A stretch of 53,654 nt of DNA, from positions 1 through 53,654 of the forward strand of contig NZCK01000022.1 in NCBI GenBank assembly GCA_002688265.1. Direction: 5' to 3'. The stretch is from an archaeon. Lineage in GTDB: Archaea; Nanobdellota; Nanobdellia; Woesearchaeales; GW2011-AR9. Under the pieces are notes generated by a model. The model worked only from the letters and a program-made list of their open reading frames with translations. It was not told where the DNA came from and made no database searches. Made by a program: the position numbers and the translations under genes. Of this stretch, positions 40,942-50,779 are shown in pieces (the stretch's first letter is position 1; each line of letters opens with the position of its first letter).

Positions 40942-42726
40942 TTATTCTAACTTATCAACCCATTCTTGAATAATAGCAAAACCACCTTGCCAAAAGTTTT
41001 CATCAGAAATGTCAACGCCAATGGAAGCTAAAAGTTTTGCGGGGTCCTGGCTGCCACCAGCTTTAAGCAGTTTTTCTAACTTAGGTAAGAAGGTTTCTGA
41101 CCCCTCTTCTTTATACATTGCATAAAGAGATAATGAAAGAAGTTCTCCAAAATTGTAAGCATAACAATAAAACGGAGAATGAAAAATATGAGGAATGTAA
41201 GACCATTCATACGCAAAGTCATCATGCAATTCAACACTGTCACCAAATTGTTCTTGAAGCAATTTGAAATATGCTTCGTTTAAGTCTTTGGCACTAGCTC
41301 CCTCTTGGAGGAGTTGGTGGGCTTGAATTTCAAACAGAATAAAATAATTCTGTCGAATAATTGTTGCATAACTCTCTGCGATTTTATCAATCAATAAAGA
41401 TTGCTTCTCTGCTTCAGAATTGCATTTTTCAAGCAATGCTTCAAACACTAACATCTCAGCAAAAGTACTAGCAGTCTCACAAAGAGGCAAAGATGCATGA
41501 CTAACACTATGAGGTAAATGATTGGTATGTAAATCATGCACTGCGTGACCAAGCTCGTGAGCCAACGTTGAAACTGCCCGATTAGTCCCATCAAAATTAG
41601 TTAGCACGTATGGTGCGATGTCACTAGTAATAGACATACAAAAAGCACCACTACGTTTGTCTTTTTTAGGATGACTGTCAAGATGGTGTTGTTCAATTAT
41701 ACTCCTTGCTTTTTCTTCAAAGTCTGGCCAGAATTCATGAAAAGATTTAAACACAATCTTTTTTGCGTCTGCAAAACTGTATTTAGACAGCTCCATACTA
41801 ACAGGAGCATAAAGATCATACCTTTGAAGTTTTTCTTGGCCAAGTAATTTGGCTTTGATTGAAAAAAAGTTTTGAAACAAATTAATATTCTTACGACAAA
41901 CAGAGAGAAGGGAGTTGATGGCCTCTTCTGAAATTTTATTTGCTTGATTGCGCATAGCAATACTGTTTTTGTAATTCCGAAGTTTCGCTTCCTCAGCCCA
42001 GTCTCTGGCCACCGCAGAATAAATCAAATATAACTTATCTGCATGCTCTTTGTAGGGAACAAATAATGCTTGATAAGCCGCAGCCCTCTCTTTTGGATTG
42101 TTGCTGTGTATATGCCTGAGCAATAATTGTTGGCTAGTGATTTTTTTTGTTTCTTGTCCCTCCACTTCAAATGAATATATGAAATCATTTGTAACCATAG
42201 TGTAAAGTTCTGTTATTACATCCACACCAGTTTTATCTTTTCTATGAATAATTTGTTCTTCACGTTCTGAAAGGGAGTGTTTAGCTGCCGCACGAGAGTA
42301 GGTTAAAGAGAATTGAAATTTCCCGCTTTGTTTGAATAAACGTTTGGCGTGGTTATCATCTAAAGTAATTGTTTCGTCTGATTCTAAACCCTTAACCCAA
42401 TGTGAAAAAAATAAAGTTGCATCATGAATTTTAATGGAAAGTGAATCAAGTTTAGTTTGCAAAGTTCTAGCTTCAGCGTCTTTGATGTTAGTTGCTAAGC
42501 GCAGAGAAACAAAGGAAGATATTAAACTAAATTGTTTAGAAATATTATCACTGACTTTGAGAATCTCTTGAAATTGTTCAATTGTGATTTTAGGATTTAA
42601 TTTATATTTATAGTTAATGAATTGTTCTAAAGAACCTAAAATTTCTTGATATATTACATTAAATTGATCCAAAGTTATTATTTGAGATAGATCCCAGTGC
42701 AGAATTCCAGTGTTTGTTGTATTCAT
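40942..42726 (-). CDS. pepF: Oligoendopeptidase F (M3 family)
   Basis: A 594-residue M3 metallopeptidase. H390-E-L-G-H394 and E417 (in LCETAS) form the zinc site, and the C-terminal Tyr-rich region (HIFHSPFYCYAYNFGE) carries the substrate-binding Tyr/His residues. There is no signal peptide, so it should degrade peptides in the cytosol. The family is mostly bacterial and probably acquired. TATA at 42748-42757 is 26 nt before the ATG. Confidence 0.95.
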   Translation of the reverse strand: MNTTNTGILHWDLSQIITLDQFNVIYQEILGSLEQFINYKYKLNPKITIEQFQEILKVSDNISKQFSLISSFVSLRLATNIKDAEARTLQTKLDSLSIKIHDATLFFSHWVKGLESDETITLDDNHAKRLFKQSGKFQFSLTYSRAAAKHSLSEREEQIIHRKDKTGVDVITELYTMVTNDFIYSFEVEGQETKKITSQQLLLRHIHSNNPKERAAAYQALFVPYKEHADKLYLIYSAVARDWAEEAKLRNYKNSIAMRNQANKISEEAINSLLSVCRKNINLFQNFFSIKAKLLGQEKLQRYDLYAPVSMELSKYSFADAKKIVFKSFHEFWPDFEEKARSIIEQHHLDSHPKKDKRSGAFCMSITSDIAPYVLTNFDGTNRAVSTLAHELGHAVHDLHTNHLPHSVSHASLPLCETASTFAEMLVFEALLEKCNSEAEKQSLLIDKIAESYATIIRQNYFILFEIQAHQLLQEGASAKDLNEAYFKLLQEQFGDSVELHDDFAYEWSYIPHIFHSPFYCYAYNFGELLSLSLYAMYKEEGSETFLPKLEKLLKAGGSQDPAKLLASIGVDISDENFWQGGFAIIQEWVDKLE

Positions 42727-42807
42727 ATCTGAAACTGATTAATGAGAAGTTATAAAGTTTGTTAATTAATACATTCTGGTTTGGGGTGAACAACCCCCCC
42801 ACAGATA

Positions 42808-42815
42808 ATAATATA
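42808..42815 (+). promoter_or_regulatory. TATA element deciding the start at 42838
   Basis: TAATATAG is centred 26 nt before ATG 42838. The ATG at 42823 would precede the message. Confidence 0.55.
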
Positions 42816-42837
42816 GTTTCTGATGTTATTAATTATT

Positions 42838-43512
42838 ATGAAAGCAGAAAGATTTGAAATTAATAGATGGCCTTCAAACACAAATTTAACCGGCCGACAT
42901 ATCACAGTAGACCTAGACGATGTGTTAGGAGAATATATGCAAGGATTTATTGATTTCTACAACACAAAACATGAGACCCGATTCTTGAGGTCTGATTTAG
43001 TAAGATATGATTTAGCACATTATTTAGGTGAAAAACCTTCAACAATTGATCGCTTAGTTGCAGACTATTCTCAAACAGAAGAGTATGCAAATATGAAAGT
43101 TACTAGTGGCGCTTACCAAACACTGATTAATCTGAAAGATCAAGGAGCAAAACTAACTGTTCTAACCAGTAGATTTGAAGGTAATGCCAACGAAACTAGT
43201 GCTTGGATCTGTGCCAATTATCCTGGAATATTTTCTGAAATAGTTTATGCCAACGGTATGAACAAAAGTAAAGGAGAGCTTGCTCATAAAATTGGTTCAA
43301 ATTTACACATTGATGATGCGCCAAAACATTTGATTGATGTAAGGCAATATGGAATTAGAGGAGTTGTTTACTCTGCACCTTGGAATCAAGACATGCAAGA
43401 GTCAAATGACCTATTGCGAGCAAATAATTTTTCACAAGTTGAAGAAGTTGCTTTGCAATTACTAGAAAGATCACGACCAACTGCTAGTGGATTGTATGTG
43501 GTAGGTGAATAA
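42838..43512 (+). CDS. HAD-family 5'-nucleotidase-like protein (NT5C type)
   Basis: A 224-residue HAD phosphatase of the NT5C (5'(3')-deoxyribonucleotidase) type. Motif I is VD25-L-D27-DVLGEYMQGF. Motif II is VLTSR, K in NKSKGELAHKIG serves motif III, and motif IV is HIDDAPKHL. These enzymes dephosphorylate (deoxy)nucleotides; the precise substrate is unknown. The start at 42838 follows the TATA rule. It overlaps the next small gene by 8 nt. Confidence 0.8.
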   Translation: MKAERFEINRWPSNTNLTGRHITVDLDDVLGEYMQGFIDFYNTKHETRFLRSDLVRYDLAHYLGEKPSTIDRLVADYSQTEEYANMKVTSGAYQTLINLKDQGAKLTVLTSRFEGNANETSAWICANYPGIFSEIVYANGMNKSKGELAHKIGSNLHIDDAPKHLIDVRQYGIRGVVYSAPWNQDMQESNDLLRANNFSQVEEVALQLLERSRPTASGLYVVGE

Positions 43513-43765
43513 AATAGCAGGTGAACCCCATTTAGAATACATGTATAGTTACATCAGTAACGATGATGCACTTTCTGGAAATTTTGAAAGACAATATGAC
43601 TTTATTCGAGGATGGAACCCCCTGTCAGCATTAGAAGAAGTTTTGGTATATCAACCACCTGAATCTGGAGCTTATTTAGTTGAAATAATTGATTTTAAAC
43701 AAAAAGGAAGACCAGTTGTTGCAAAATATGACCCACATGGTTTTACTGAACCAATAGATGAATGA
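43505..43765 (+). CDS. Small hypothetical protein, 86 aa
   Basis: An unrecognised soluble acidic protein. The longest frame begins at GTG 43505, overlapping the end of the nucleotidase gene by 8 nt; ATG 43541 (74 residues) is the alternative. The overlap points to co-expression with the nucleotidase. There are no motifs beyond a short beta-like segment (GAYLVEIIDFKQKGRPVVAKY). Confidence 0.5.
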   Translation: MNKIAGEPHLEYMYSYISNDDALSGNFERQYDFIRGWNPLSALEEVLVYQPPESGAYLVEIIDFKQKGRPVVAKYDPHGFTEPIDE

Positions 43766-43776
43766 GGTCTTTTTGA

Positions 43777-43807
43777 GGTGTTGTGGTGAAGTAGTTAACC
43801 ACACCTA
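43777..43807. other. Hairpin between the 43505 and 43872 genes
   Basis: AGGTG-ttg-TGGT pairs with ACCA-CACCT across a 10-nt loop. It could terminate the upstream operon or act before the 43872 gene, whose probable TATA lies downstream near 43834. Confidence 0.35.
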
Positions 43808-43871
43808 TTGAAATAGATTTGGCACTATTAATAGTATAACAAAAAAAATTGATACAAGGGAGAATTAGAAA

Positions 43872-45251
43872 ATGAAAGTTGAAATTGGCAATCTAGAAAA
43901 CCCGGCATCAAGGAAAGATTATTTTAGACCTTGGGCACCAGGAAAGATACTAAATGGCGCAGGTGTTGAACGTAAAGGAAATGCCATGCGTAAAAACATT
44001 GATTGGCTTAGAGTAATTGCCGAACAAGCGCCCGACAAAATTGTTTTGGGAGCTAAAGGCGCAAGAAGTATTGATGATTTGGTCCAGGGGAGATATACTC
44101 GAGATAGAGCATCTGTGACTTCGCAAATTGAAGATTCAAAAAATGATGAAATAATTGTTTTGCCAGCATGTTATCGTTTAGGTGGGTGGGATGCACAAAA
44201 AGCTATTGCTTTTGATCATGGAACACTGGTGCGTTTAGATTCTGTTCATGCAAAAAGACAGTTGCCAGAATTTGATGAGACTTGGAGAGACGAGTTTGAT
44301 TTTACAACTGGTTTCAATTATCAAGAAATGCAAACATGGAACATGACCCCTGAGAGAATGCTGCATGCTGCGGTTGATGCGATAAGAGATCAAAACCCAG
44401 AGAAAACTAGAGTAGGTTATGCTTGGCGCAGTCCTAGTAATCCTGGATTACATGTAGTGTCATTATTACATTGTATTGAAGGACTAGAGTTACGATTGAT
44501 GCAAGATTATGCTGCTTGGAAAGTGTTGCCTGAACTCTTAGAAGGGAAAAGAGGCAGAAAAGTAGAACAAAAGTTACGTAACATTGAGAAATATACTAGG
44601 TTTTTTGACGCCAAAGATTTGTTGCCACGCTTAGATTTGTCAGCTGCTGATATGATTGAAAGACAATGCAGACCAAATTCTCGTCGTAGAGGTTGGCACA
44701 TGCGAGTTCCAAGTCGCAGTCACCCTGGAAAATATCATAGTATCATAATTAACAATATGCCAATCAAACAATTTCATGACAGTGATCTGTATGCTCTTAA
44801 ACATACTTGGAGTGTAAGTGCACAAGATAAAGGAGAAAGTGAACAAGAATATAGGGAAGGAAGGAGGCATAGTCCAGGAAGAGATACCCCCTCAAAACAA
44901 GATGTATACTTCACAGCAAACAGTATTGCAGCATTGCATTCAATTCGTAAAATTCATCGATACAAACCTGCAGGATGGGCTTGTGCAGATCTGCCGATTG
45001 CAATAGCTAGAGAAGAATTACAAAACCATGCGGATGCTTTGCGTTATCGAACAGTAATATTAGATACTAACAGTAAGAGAGAGCCGATTGTTAGAACACT
45101 AGGTAAAACAGAAATTGAAGATTGGCTATGGGCCAGAGTACAATTGTCTGGGTTTAGATCTTGTTTAACGACTAGACCACAAAATTTGTATTCAGCAGAT
45201 GTTAAGAATATGATGCAGTTTTATGAAGAAGGAGAGAGGTATGTTGCTTAG
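43872..45251 (+). CDS. Hypothetical protein, 459 aa
   Basis: A large soluble protein I do not recognise. It is rich in Arg, Trp and His, with segments such as YRLGGWDAQKAIAFDHG, HLHVVSLLHCIEGLEL-like strands and RRGWHMRVPSRSHPGKYHS. The last could be a basic nucleic-acid-binding patch. No known catalytic motif is visible. GGGAG lies about 12 bases before ATG 43872. A TTAG stop overlap joins it to the convergent Lrp gene. Confidence 0.6.
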   Translation: MKVEIGNLENPASRKDYFRPWAPGKILNGAGVERKGNAMRKNIDWLRVIAEQAPDKIVLGAKGARSIDDLVQGRYTRDRASVTSQIEDSKNDEIIVLPACYRLGGWDAQKAIAFDHGTLVRLDSVHAKRQLPEFDETWRDEFDFTTGFNYQEMQTWNMTPERMLHAAVDAIRDQNPEKTRVGYAWRSPSNPGLHVVSLLHCIEGLELRLMQDYAAWKVLPELLEGKRGRKVEQKLRNIEKYTRFFDAKDLLPRLDLSAADMIERQCRPNSRRRGWHMRVPSRSHPGKYHSIIINNMPIKQFHDSDLYALKHTWSVSAQDKGESEQEYREGRRHSPGRDTPSKQDVYFTANSIAALHSIRKIHRYKPAGWACADLPIAIAREELQNHADALRYRTVILDTNSKREPIVRTLGKTEIEDWLWARVQLSGFRSCLTTRPQNLYSADVKNMMQFYEEGERYVA

Positions 45252-46237
45252 TTTTGTTTTAGTAATTCTTTGTAAGCAGGCATCCAAGTTTCTTCAATCA
45301 TAATTAAATGTTCATGGTTTCTGATTACATGACTGAATTTCTCTCTTAACTCGTTAATGATTTGATTAAATTGTTGGTAACTCTCGACGACAAATTCAAA
45401 CTCCACTTCCCAAGGTGCTAAAGAACGGATATAGTAAAGTGACCTTGGATGTTGTTTCATCCATTGCGAGAGAGCGGCTTCATCTTTTGGACTCAAAGAC
45501 TTGAAATAAATAATTGCTTTAAAAAATTCTAAGTTTAGTTTATTGAGATCTACTGCAATCCTGTAAGAAAGAATAATTCCTTTCTGTTCTAATATTTTCA
45601 TTCTCCTTCTAACTATTTCAATTGAAGAGTTGGTTTTTCTGGCTAATTCTGCAATTGGAATTCTGGCATCATTAGCCAAGATGTTAAGGATTTGAGAATC
45701 TAATGAATCAATGATATTTTCAACAACTTTGGCACCAAAAGTAACTACCTGAACCTCTGATTCTTTAGAATTCTCAAGAAAGAACTTCTTATTGTATTGT
45801 TTAGTGTCAACCATAGTTCCCAAGGTTTTACTGATAATAATATGCTTCCAATCACTTAGAAGTTTGTTGATGATAGAGAAATATTCTACAGTACTTTTAG
45901 CTAGAATAGCAAACACACAATCAAAAGCCCCATCACTGATACCCATCCAATAAATATCCTTATTTTGTTTTAATGCAGAGTAGAATTTTTGTCTCTCTTT
46001 GGGGTTGTTTTCTAGTTTAAGATAAACTTTGAACATAATAAAACCCAATCTGTTAGGGTTTATCGACGTGATAAAACCCTGCAAAATGCCTTTTTCTTGT
46101 AGTTGTTTAATTCGATATTTGACTGTTTCTCGGCTTTTACGAACCTTTCTGGCTAATTGAGCATTACTAATTCTAGCATTTTTGTCTAGTTCAGATAGGA
46201 TTTTTCTATCTATAAGATCAAGTTTTATCTCACTCAT
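45248..46237 (-). CDS. Double Lrp/AsnC-type transcriptional regulator
   Basis: A 329-residue protein made of two Lrp/AsnC units in tandem. Unit 1 has LDLIDRKILSELDKNARISNAQLARKV (in part) with recognition helix ETVKYRIKQLQEKGI. Unit 2, from about residue 170, has LDSQILNILANDARIPIAELARKT with helix EIVRRRMKILEQKGI. Each is followed by a RAM-like ligand domain. Duplicated Lrp proteins regulate amino-acid metabolism in archaea. TATA at 46258-46266 is 26 nt before the ATG. It is divergent from the radical SAM gene, a possible target. Confidence 0.88.
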   Translation of the reverse strand: MSEIKLDLIDRKILSELDKNARISNAQLARKVRKSRETVKYRIKQLQEKGILQGFITSINPNRLGFIMFKVYLKLENNPKERQKFYSALKQNKDIYWMGISDGAFDCVFAILAKSTVEYFSIINKLLSDWKHIIISKTLGTMVDTKQYNKKFFLENSKESEVQVVTFGAKVVENIIDSLDSQILNILANDARIPIAELARKTNSSIEIVRRRMKILEQKGIILSYRIAVDLNKLNLEFFKAIIYFKSLSPKDEAALSQWMKQHPRSLYYIRSLAPWEVEFEFVVESYQQFNQIINELREKFSHVIRNHEHLIMIEETWMPAYKELLKQN

Positions 46238-46362
46238 AGAAATTAAAAATTTGGTTGTTCTATATAATACTTGTGGTTTATTGTTGATTTTTGATTATTT
46301 TTACATGAATCGGTTAAAAAAAGAAAGTTATTCTTATGTATTCTTGGTGCTACTAAATAGTT

Positions 46363-47760
46363 ATGAAAATAGACTTAATTCAACCAAGACACAACTACGC
46401 ACCTTCAATTGAAAGTGGTGAACAAGGGCATGTATACTTGCCAACTGCATTACTAACTGTTGCTGCAAGATTACTTGAAGCAGGAATTTATGTTGGTGTG
46501 CATGATGAAAATCTGAAAGAAGCAAAAGTAAATTCTAAAAATGTAGGGATTAGCCTTCTGGGAGCACCATATATCCCTGAAGCAATTTCACTACAAGAGA
46601 GGCTTGAACAAGAAGCAAAAGGACGAAATTATTTTTTGGGAGGCCAAGTGATCTCTGGGTTAAGCGATAGTCAGCTAACAAAATTGTTTGGAGATAGAGG
46701 ATTTAATGGAAACAACAACTTAGTTTTATCAAAACAATTAGGAATTGATATTCTATCGCTTCCTTCTGTTGAAGAGACTTCCTTAGTTCCAGCATACGAA
46801 TTGCTAGATAACGAATCAATGCAAGAATATTTGTCACGAGAATTTTCATTATCAGTTTCTCAAGGGTGTAAATTTGCCTGCAGTTTTTGTGCTGCACCCA
46901 GAAGCCACAAAGACCCAGTTACTGGAATTGTTGAAAAAAATGTTGAAAAATATCGGAATCTTGAAGTTGTTGGTCAAGAGTTAGATTATTTATCAAAACG
47001 AGCTGCAGAGTTTGGACTTGACAAGTTAGATATGTACATGTCAAATTTAGATATCTTTCAAACACCAGCCGAATTAATTAAATTTGCAAACGTAGTGCAA
47101 CAAATTCGTAAAAATAATCCTAGAGTTGCTTTAAATCTTCGAGCACTCTCCACAGTAGATTCATATCTGCGAGCAAGAGAACATCGTCCAGATGCTGTTG
47201 AAGCAATAGTTGAAGCTGGATTTCACACTGTGGGTTTTGGAGTTGATGGATGGACTAAAGACGTTTGGAATGCAGTAAAAAAAGGTCACAACACCGAAGA
47301 GAAATGCTTGGAAGCAATTAGAAGCGCTAAAGAAGATTATAACATTACTCCAGAGATATTAATGGTATTTGGCCACCCTTGTGCAGATGACGAATATTCA
47401 TTAGAGCAGGCACATGAAGTAACTGAAAGAGTTGTTGAGAAATATGGAGCAATCCCTAGACCCCATGTTGCAAAAGAAGTAATCCCTGGCAATGATGGAT
47501 GGGTTGATCCAAATAAACAACATATTGTTGAAGCCTTAATGAATGACTATGGATCTTTCCAAGGTTTAGATTTCGCAGCAACACCATCAGCAATGACTCA
47601 TGAAAATCCAATCACAAGAATTTTAGCAACAAAGTATTTCTTGAAAATGTGCGACCTTCCGGGAAATACCACTCAACCTGTTTTGGCAATTACGCCAGGA
47701 ATGAGTGACAATGAAGTTAGAAGAGTACAAGAATATAACTTAGGAAAATATGATCGCTAA
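46363..47760 (+). CDS. B12-binding-like radical SAM protein
   Basis: A 465-residue protein. The N-terminus (IDLIQPRH ... LPTALLTVAARLLEAG ... VHDENL) looks like a short B12-binding-type Rossmann domain. The radical SAM core follows, with cluster motif C169-KFA-C173-SF-C176, the GGQ-type strand and VGFGVDG. The distance between the parts and the C-terminal extension fit the B12-radical SAM (methyltransferase/methylthiotransferase) class; substrate unknown. No HxxG cobalamin-binding motif is obvious, so B12 may not be bound. Confidence 0.82.
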   Translation: MKIDLIQPRHNYAPSIESGEQGHVYLPTALLTVAARLLEAGIYVGVHDENLKEAKVNSKNVGISLLGAPYIPEAISLQERLEQEAKGRNYFLGGQVISGLSDSQLTKLFGDRGFNGNNNLVLSKQLGIDILSLPSVEETSLVPAYELLDNESMQEYLSREFSLSVSQGCKFACSFCAAPRSHKDPVTGIVEKNVEKYRNLEVVGQELDYLSKRAAEFGLDKLDMYMSNLDIFQTPAELIKFANVVQQIRKNNPRVALNLRALSTVDSYLRAREHRPDAVEAIVEAGFHTVGFGVDGWTKDVWNAVKKGHNTEEKCLEAIRSAKEDYNITPEILMVFGHPCADDEYSLEQAHEVTERVVEKYGAIPRPHVAKEVIPGNDGWVDPNKQHIVEALMNDYGSFQGLDFAATPSAMTHENPITRILATKYFLKMCDLPGNTTQPVLAITPGMSDNEVRRVQEYNLGKYDR

Positions 47761-48741
47761 TCACAACCCAACAACCATCCAAGTCATATAACCAAGATAC
47801 AGAACAGCTAAAGTTGCACCCTCATAACGGTTAATGTCCTTTCCACGAGTAGCAAACACTAAGAAGAGTAAGGTGAGAGCCATCATAGCAACCCCATCTG
47901 TTAAAAGAAGAGTTGGTGCTATACTAATTGGTTTTAGTAATGAAACTGTTCCAAGTACGAAAAGGATGTTGAAAATATTGGTCCCTACAATATTAGCTAG
48001 TGCTAAATCTCCTTTTCCTTTTGATGCTGCAATAAAACTAGTAATTAATTCTGGGGCGCTAGTTCCGATCGCAACTATTGTCATTCCAATAAAAGCTTCA
48101 GAAAGGCCCCAGGACGATGCCAGTTGCACTGCAGAGTTTACAAAAAATCTGCCACCAATAAATAAGGCTGCTACACCCACTACAATGTAAGTACAAGATT
48201 TCCAAAGTGGTAGGTGATGAATATATTCTTTTTCAATGTCTTTACCCATTTGTTTAGGAGTTTTGTGTTGCAAACTAGACCAAATGTAATAACAAAACAT
48301 AATGAATAAAATGTAGAGAACAGCTCCATCAAATCTGGTTAGTGAAAAAGTGTTTGTTTGAAAAATAAAAATATCAGTTCCTAAAATTAAAAGTAAAAAA
48401 CTGGAAACTATTAAAAATGGGATTTCATAAATTAACGCTTTGTTTTTGATAGCTAAAGGTAGAATTAAAGCTGCAACACCAATACCTAAACCAATATTAG
48501 CAAAATTGGATCCTACAACATTCGCTACACTCAAATCTGCTGCCCCATTAAAAACTGCCATGACACTTACAATTAGTTCTGGCAAACTGGTTCCAAATGC
48601 TACTACTGTTAGTCCAATAATTATTGGTGAGACATTAAAGAAAGCAGCTAAATCAGAAGCACCATCAACTAACCAATCTGCTCCTTTGAGAAGAGCTAAG
48701 AGTGATACGATTAAAATAATGATTAGTAGTAATGTGCTCAT
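47761..48741 (-). CDS. Na+/Ca2+ exchanger family transporter (CaCA)
   Basis: A 326-residue membrane protein with about ten helices in two inverted halves. The conserved alpha repeats are GTSLPELIVSV (first half) and GTSAPELITSF (second half), followed by ANVVGSNFANIGLG and ANIVGTNIFNILFV. This is the YrbG-like group that exchanges cations across the cell membrane. TATA at 48764-48774 is 26 nt before the ATG. Its stop abuts that of the convergent radical SAM gene with no gap. Confidence 0.93.
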   Translation of the reverse strand: MSTLLLIIILIVSLLALLKGADWLVDGASDLAAFFNVSPIIIGLTVVAFGTSLPELIVSVMAVFNGAADLSVANVVGSNFANIGLGIGVAALILPLAIKNKALIYEIPFLIVSSFLLLILGTDIFIFQTNTFSLTRFDGAVLYILFIMFCYYIWSSLQHKTPKQMGKDIEKEYIHHLPLWKSCTYIVVGVAALFIGGRFFVNSAVQLASSWGLSEAFIGMTIVAIGTSAPELITSFIAASKGKGDLALANIVGTNIFNILFVLGTVSLLKPISIAPTLLLTDGVAMMALTLLFLVFATRGKDINRYEGATLAVLYLGYMTWMVVGL

Positions 48742-48785
48742 CCTAATCTATTGAAGAAAGAAAAGAGTATATTAATTATTTGGTT

Positions 48786-50675
48786 TTACCCATGCCTCAA
48801 AAACTTCTTCTCTAAATCCTCTGCTGTGATCTTGATCAAAATAGCTCTGCCATGAGGACAAGTATAAGGTAATCTACACTCACTTAATTCTTTTAGTAAT
48901 TTTGTGATCTGAGGAATAGTCATAGTATCACCTGCCTTAACACTGGCACGGCAAGCCATCATAGTAATAATCTCTTCTTGGATCCGCTCTAGTTCATGGA
49001 TCTTTCCTTCAGATAGTTCTTTGATGATTATCTCTAATAAATCTTGAGCTTGAACTCTTCCCATTAAAGTAGGCACTGTTGCCAAAGAAAAATCATTGCC
49101 ACCAAAATGCTGTAAGTCAAACCCTAAGTTCTTTAATGTGTCTGGATGTTTTAATACAGTGACTGTTTGTGTTGCGGTAAAAGAGATTAGCTCCGGTTTA
49201 AGCAAATGCTGCACATCAATGTGTTTATTCAAATATTCTTGCATGTACCGTTCGTAAAGAACTCGCTCTTGCACAACATGTTGATCAATTAATAGTATTC
49301 CCCCTGGTGTTTCTGCTATGAAAAAAGTTTTATGAATCTGACCTAAAATTCGCATCTCAGGAAGTTTAATGTTAGCTTCAATTATGGCAGCTTTTTCTGT
49401 TTGAGGAATGAAAGTTCTTCTCTCTTCTGATCTATCTTCAATTGTTTCTTTGATAGTTAAAGTTTCTTCAGTACTAACATTAGTTTCTGCTACTACAAAA
49501 TCATTCTCTTCTATTTTTGTATTTAATTCTTCAAACACGGTCTGCTCAGCTTTCTCAAACTGATATTTAGAAGTTTCTGGTACAATCGGTTTTGGAACCT
49601 TTGCTTCTAATTCTATTTGAGTAGATCCAATGTTGTCTTTTGGCACTAAAGAATTTTTTTCTAATGTGTCTTTTACAGCTTTTAACATTGCAGAATAAAC
49701 TAAATCTCTTTGCTCAATTTTTATCTCGGTTTTCTGAGGATGTACATTCACATCAATAGTTTTTGGATTCACGTTGAGTTTGAGAACTGCAACAGGATGA
49801 CGTCCTACAAATAAAAGGGAGTGGTAGGCATCGTAAACCGCTCTTTGCAAAGTTTGATTTTTGATGTATCTGTTATTTACAAAATATGATTGATAGCTTT
49901 TATCTGTTTTAGCAGCCAAGGGTTTGGCTATGAACCCTGTGATCTCAATTCCTGCTTCTTCATCTATTAATTCAACCCACAATAATTCTTTCTCTAGACC
50001 TTTTCCGTAAATGGAGAGAAGATTTTGTTTTTGATCTAAAGTGGTTGGAGCATGTAAAAGCATTCTTCCATCATGAATCAATTTGAAAGAAATGTTGTGA
50101 TGCAAAAGTGCGTACCTAGTTACAATGTCAATGCAATGTCTCAATTCTACACTATCGGTTTTTAGAAATTTCTTTCTTGCAGGAGTATTCCAAAATAATT
50201 CCTTGACTTCAATGTTGGTTCCAGGAGTTGCTGCTGCGATTCCTTTACTGATTATTTGGCCCCCTATGGATTCTATTTTGTATCCTTCTAATTTGTTTTG
50301 TTGTTTTGTTGTTAGAGTTAATTTTGAAACTGCTGCGATACTAGCTAAGGCTTCTCCACGAAAACCCAAAGTTGCAATGTTAAACAAATCTTCGTCTGTT
50401 TTAATTTTACTAGTAGCGTGTCTTTGAAGAGAAAGTTTAGCATCTTCTTGAGTCATACCAAGACCATCGTCTTTGATTTTGATCAATTCCTTACCAGAGT
50501 CTTTAATCTCAACTGTGATGTTTTTGGCTTTGGCGTCAAGAGAGTTTTCAATTAATTCTTTGATTACTGAAGCTGGCCTTTCTACTACTTCACCTGCTGC
50601 AATTTTGTTGATGAGTTCTTCTGGAAGAATGTGGATTGTAGTTGAATTCTCCTTAGTTGAGATATTTTCATCCAT
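48786..50675 (-). CDS. mutL: DNA mismatch repair protein MutL, endonuclease type
   Basis: A 629-residue MutL. The N-terminal GHKL ATPase has AAGEVVERPASVIKELIENS, DDGLGMT and TLGFRGEAL. A poorly conserved linker (about 340-430) leads to the dimerisation/nuclease domain with D464-QHVVQERVLYE (the DQHAxxExxxxE motif, Ala to Val), ACRASVKAGD and C606-PHGR. These mark MutL proteins that nick DNA themselves, as in bacteria without MutH. It works with MutS encoded at 10703. TATA at about 50695-50706 supports the start. Confidence 0.96.
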   Translation of the reverse strand: MDENISTKENSTTIHILPEELINKIAAGEVVERPASVIKELIENSLDAKAKNITVEIKDSGKELIKIKDDGLGMTQEDAKLSLQRHATSKIKTDEDLFNIATLGFRGEALASIAAVSKLTLTTKQQNKLEGYKIESIGGQIISKGIAAATPGTNIEVKELFWNTPARKKFLKTDSVELRHCIDIVTRYALLHHNISFKLIHDGRMLLHAPTTLDQKQNLLSIYGKGLEKELLWVELIDEEAGIEITGFIAKPLAAKTDKSYQSYFVNNRYIKNQTLQRAVYDAYHSLLFVGRHPVAVLKLNVNPKTIDVNVHPQKTEIKIEQRDLVYSAMLKAVKDTLEKNSLVPKDNIGSTQIELEAKVPKPIVPETSKYQFEKAEQTVFEELNTKIEENDFVVAETNVSTEETLTIKETIEDRSEERRTFIPQTEKAAIIEANIKLPEMRILGQIHKTFFIAETPGGILLIDQHVVQERVLYERYMQEYLNKHIDVQHLLKPELISFTATQTVTVLKHPDTLKNLGFDLQHFGGNDFSLATVPTLMGRVQAQDLLEIIIKELSEGKIHELERIQEEIITMMACRASVKAGDTMTIPQITKLLKELSECRLPYTCPHGRAILIKITAEDLEKKFLRHG

Positions 50676-50779
50676 ATGCTTTTTTTAGATTTAGCATATT
50701 TAAAGATTTAGATTCAATAAGTAAAATATACCCATTCCACCCAACAGATTTTTAACTGAGATGGATTTTTTCTGAAGAA

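Noticed and set aside
42783-42797. GGGGT/ACCCC hairpin before the nucleotidase gene
   Set aside because: Only five base pairs and lying upstream of the TATA element. It is too short to interpret.
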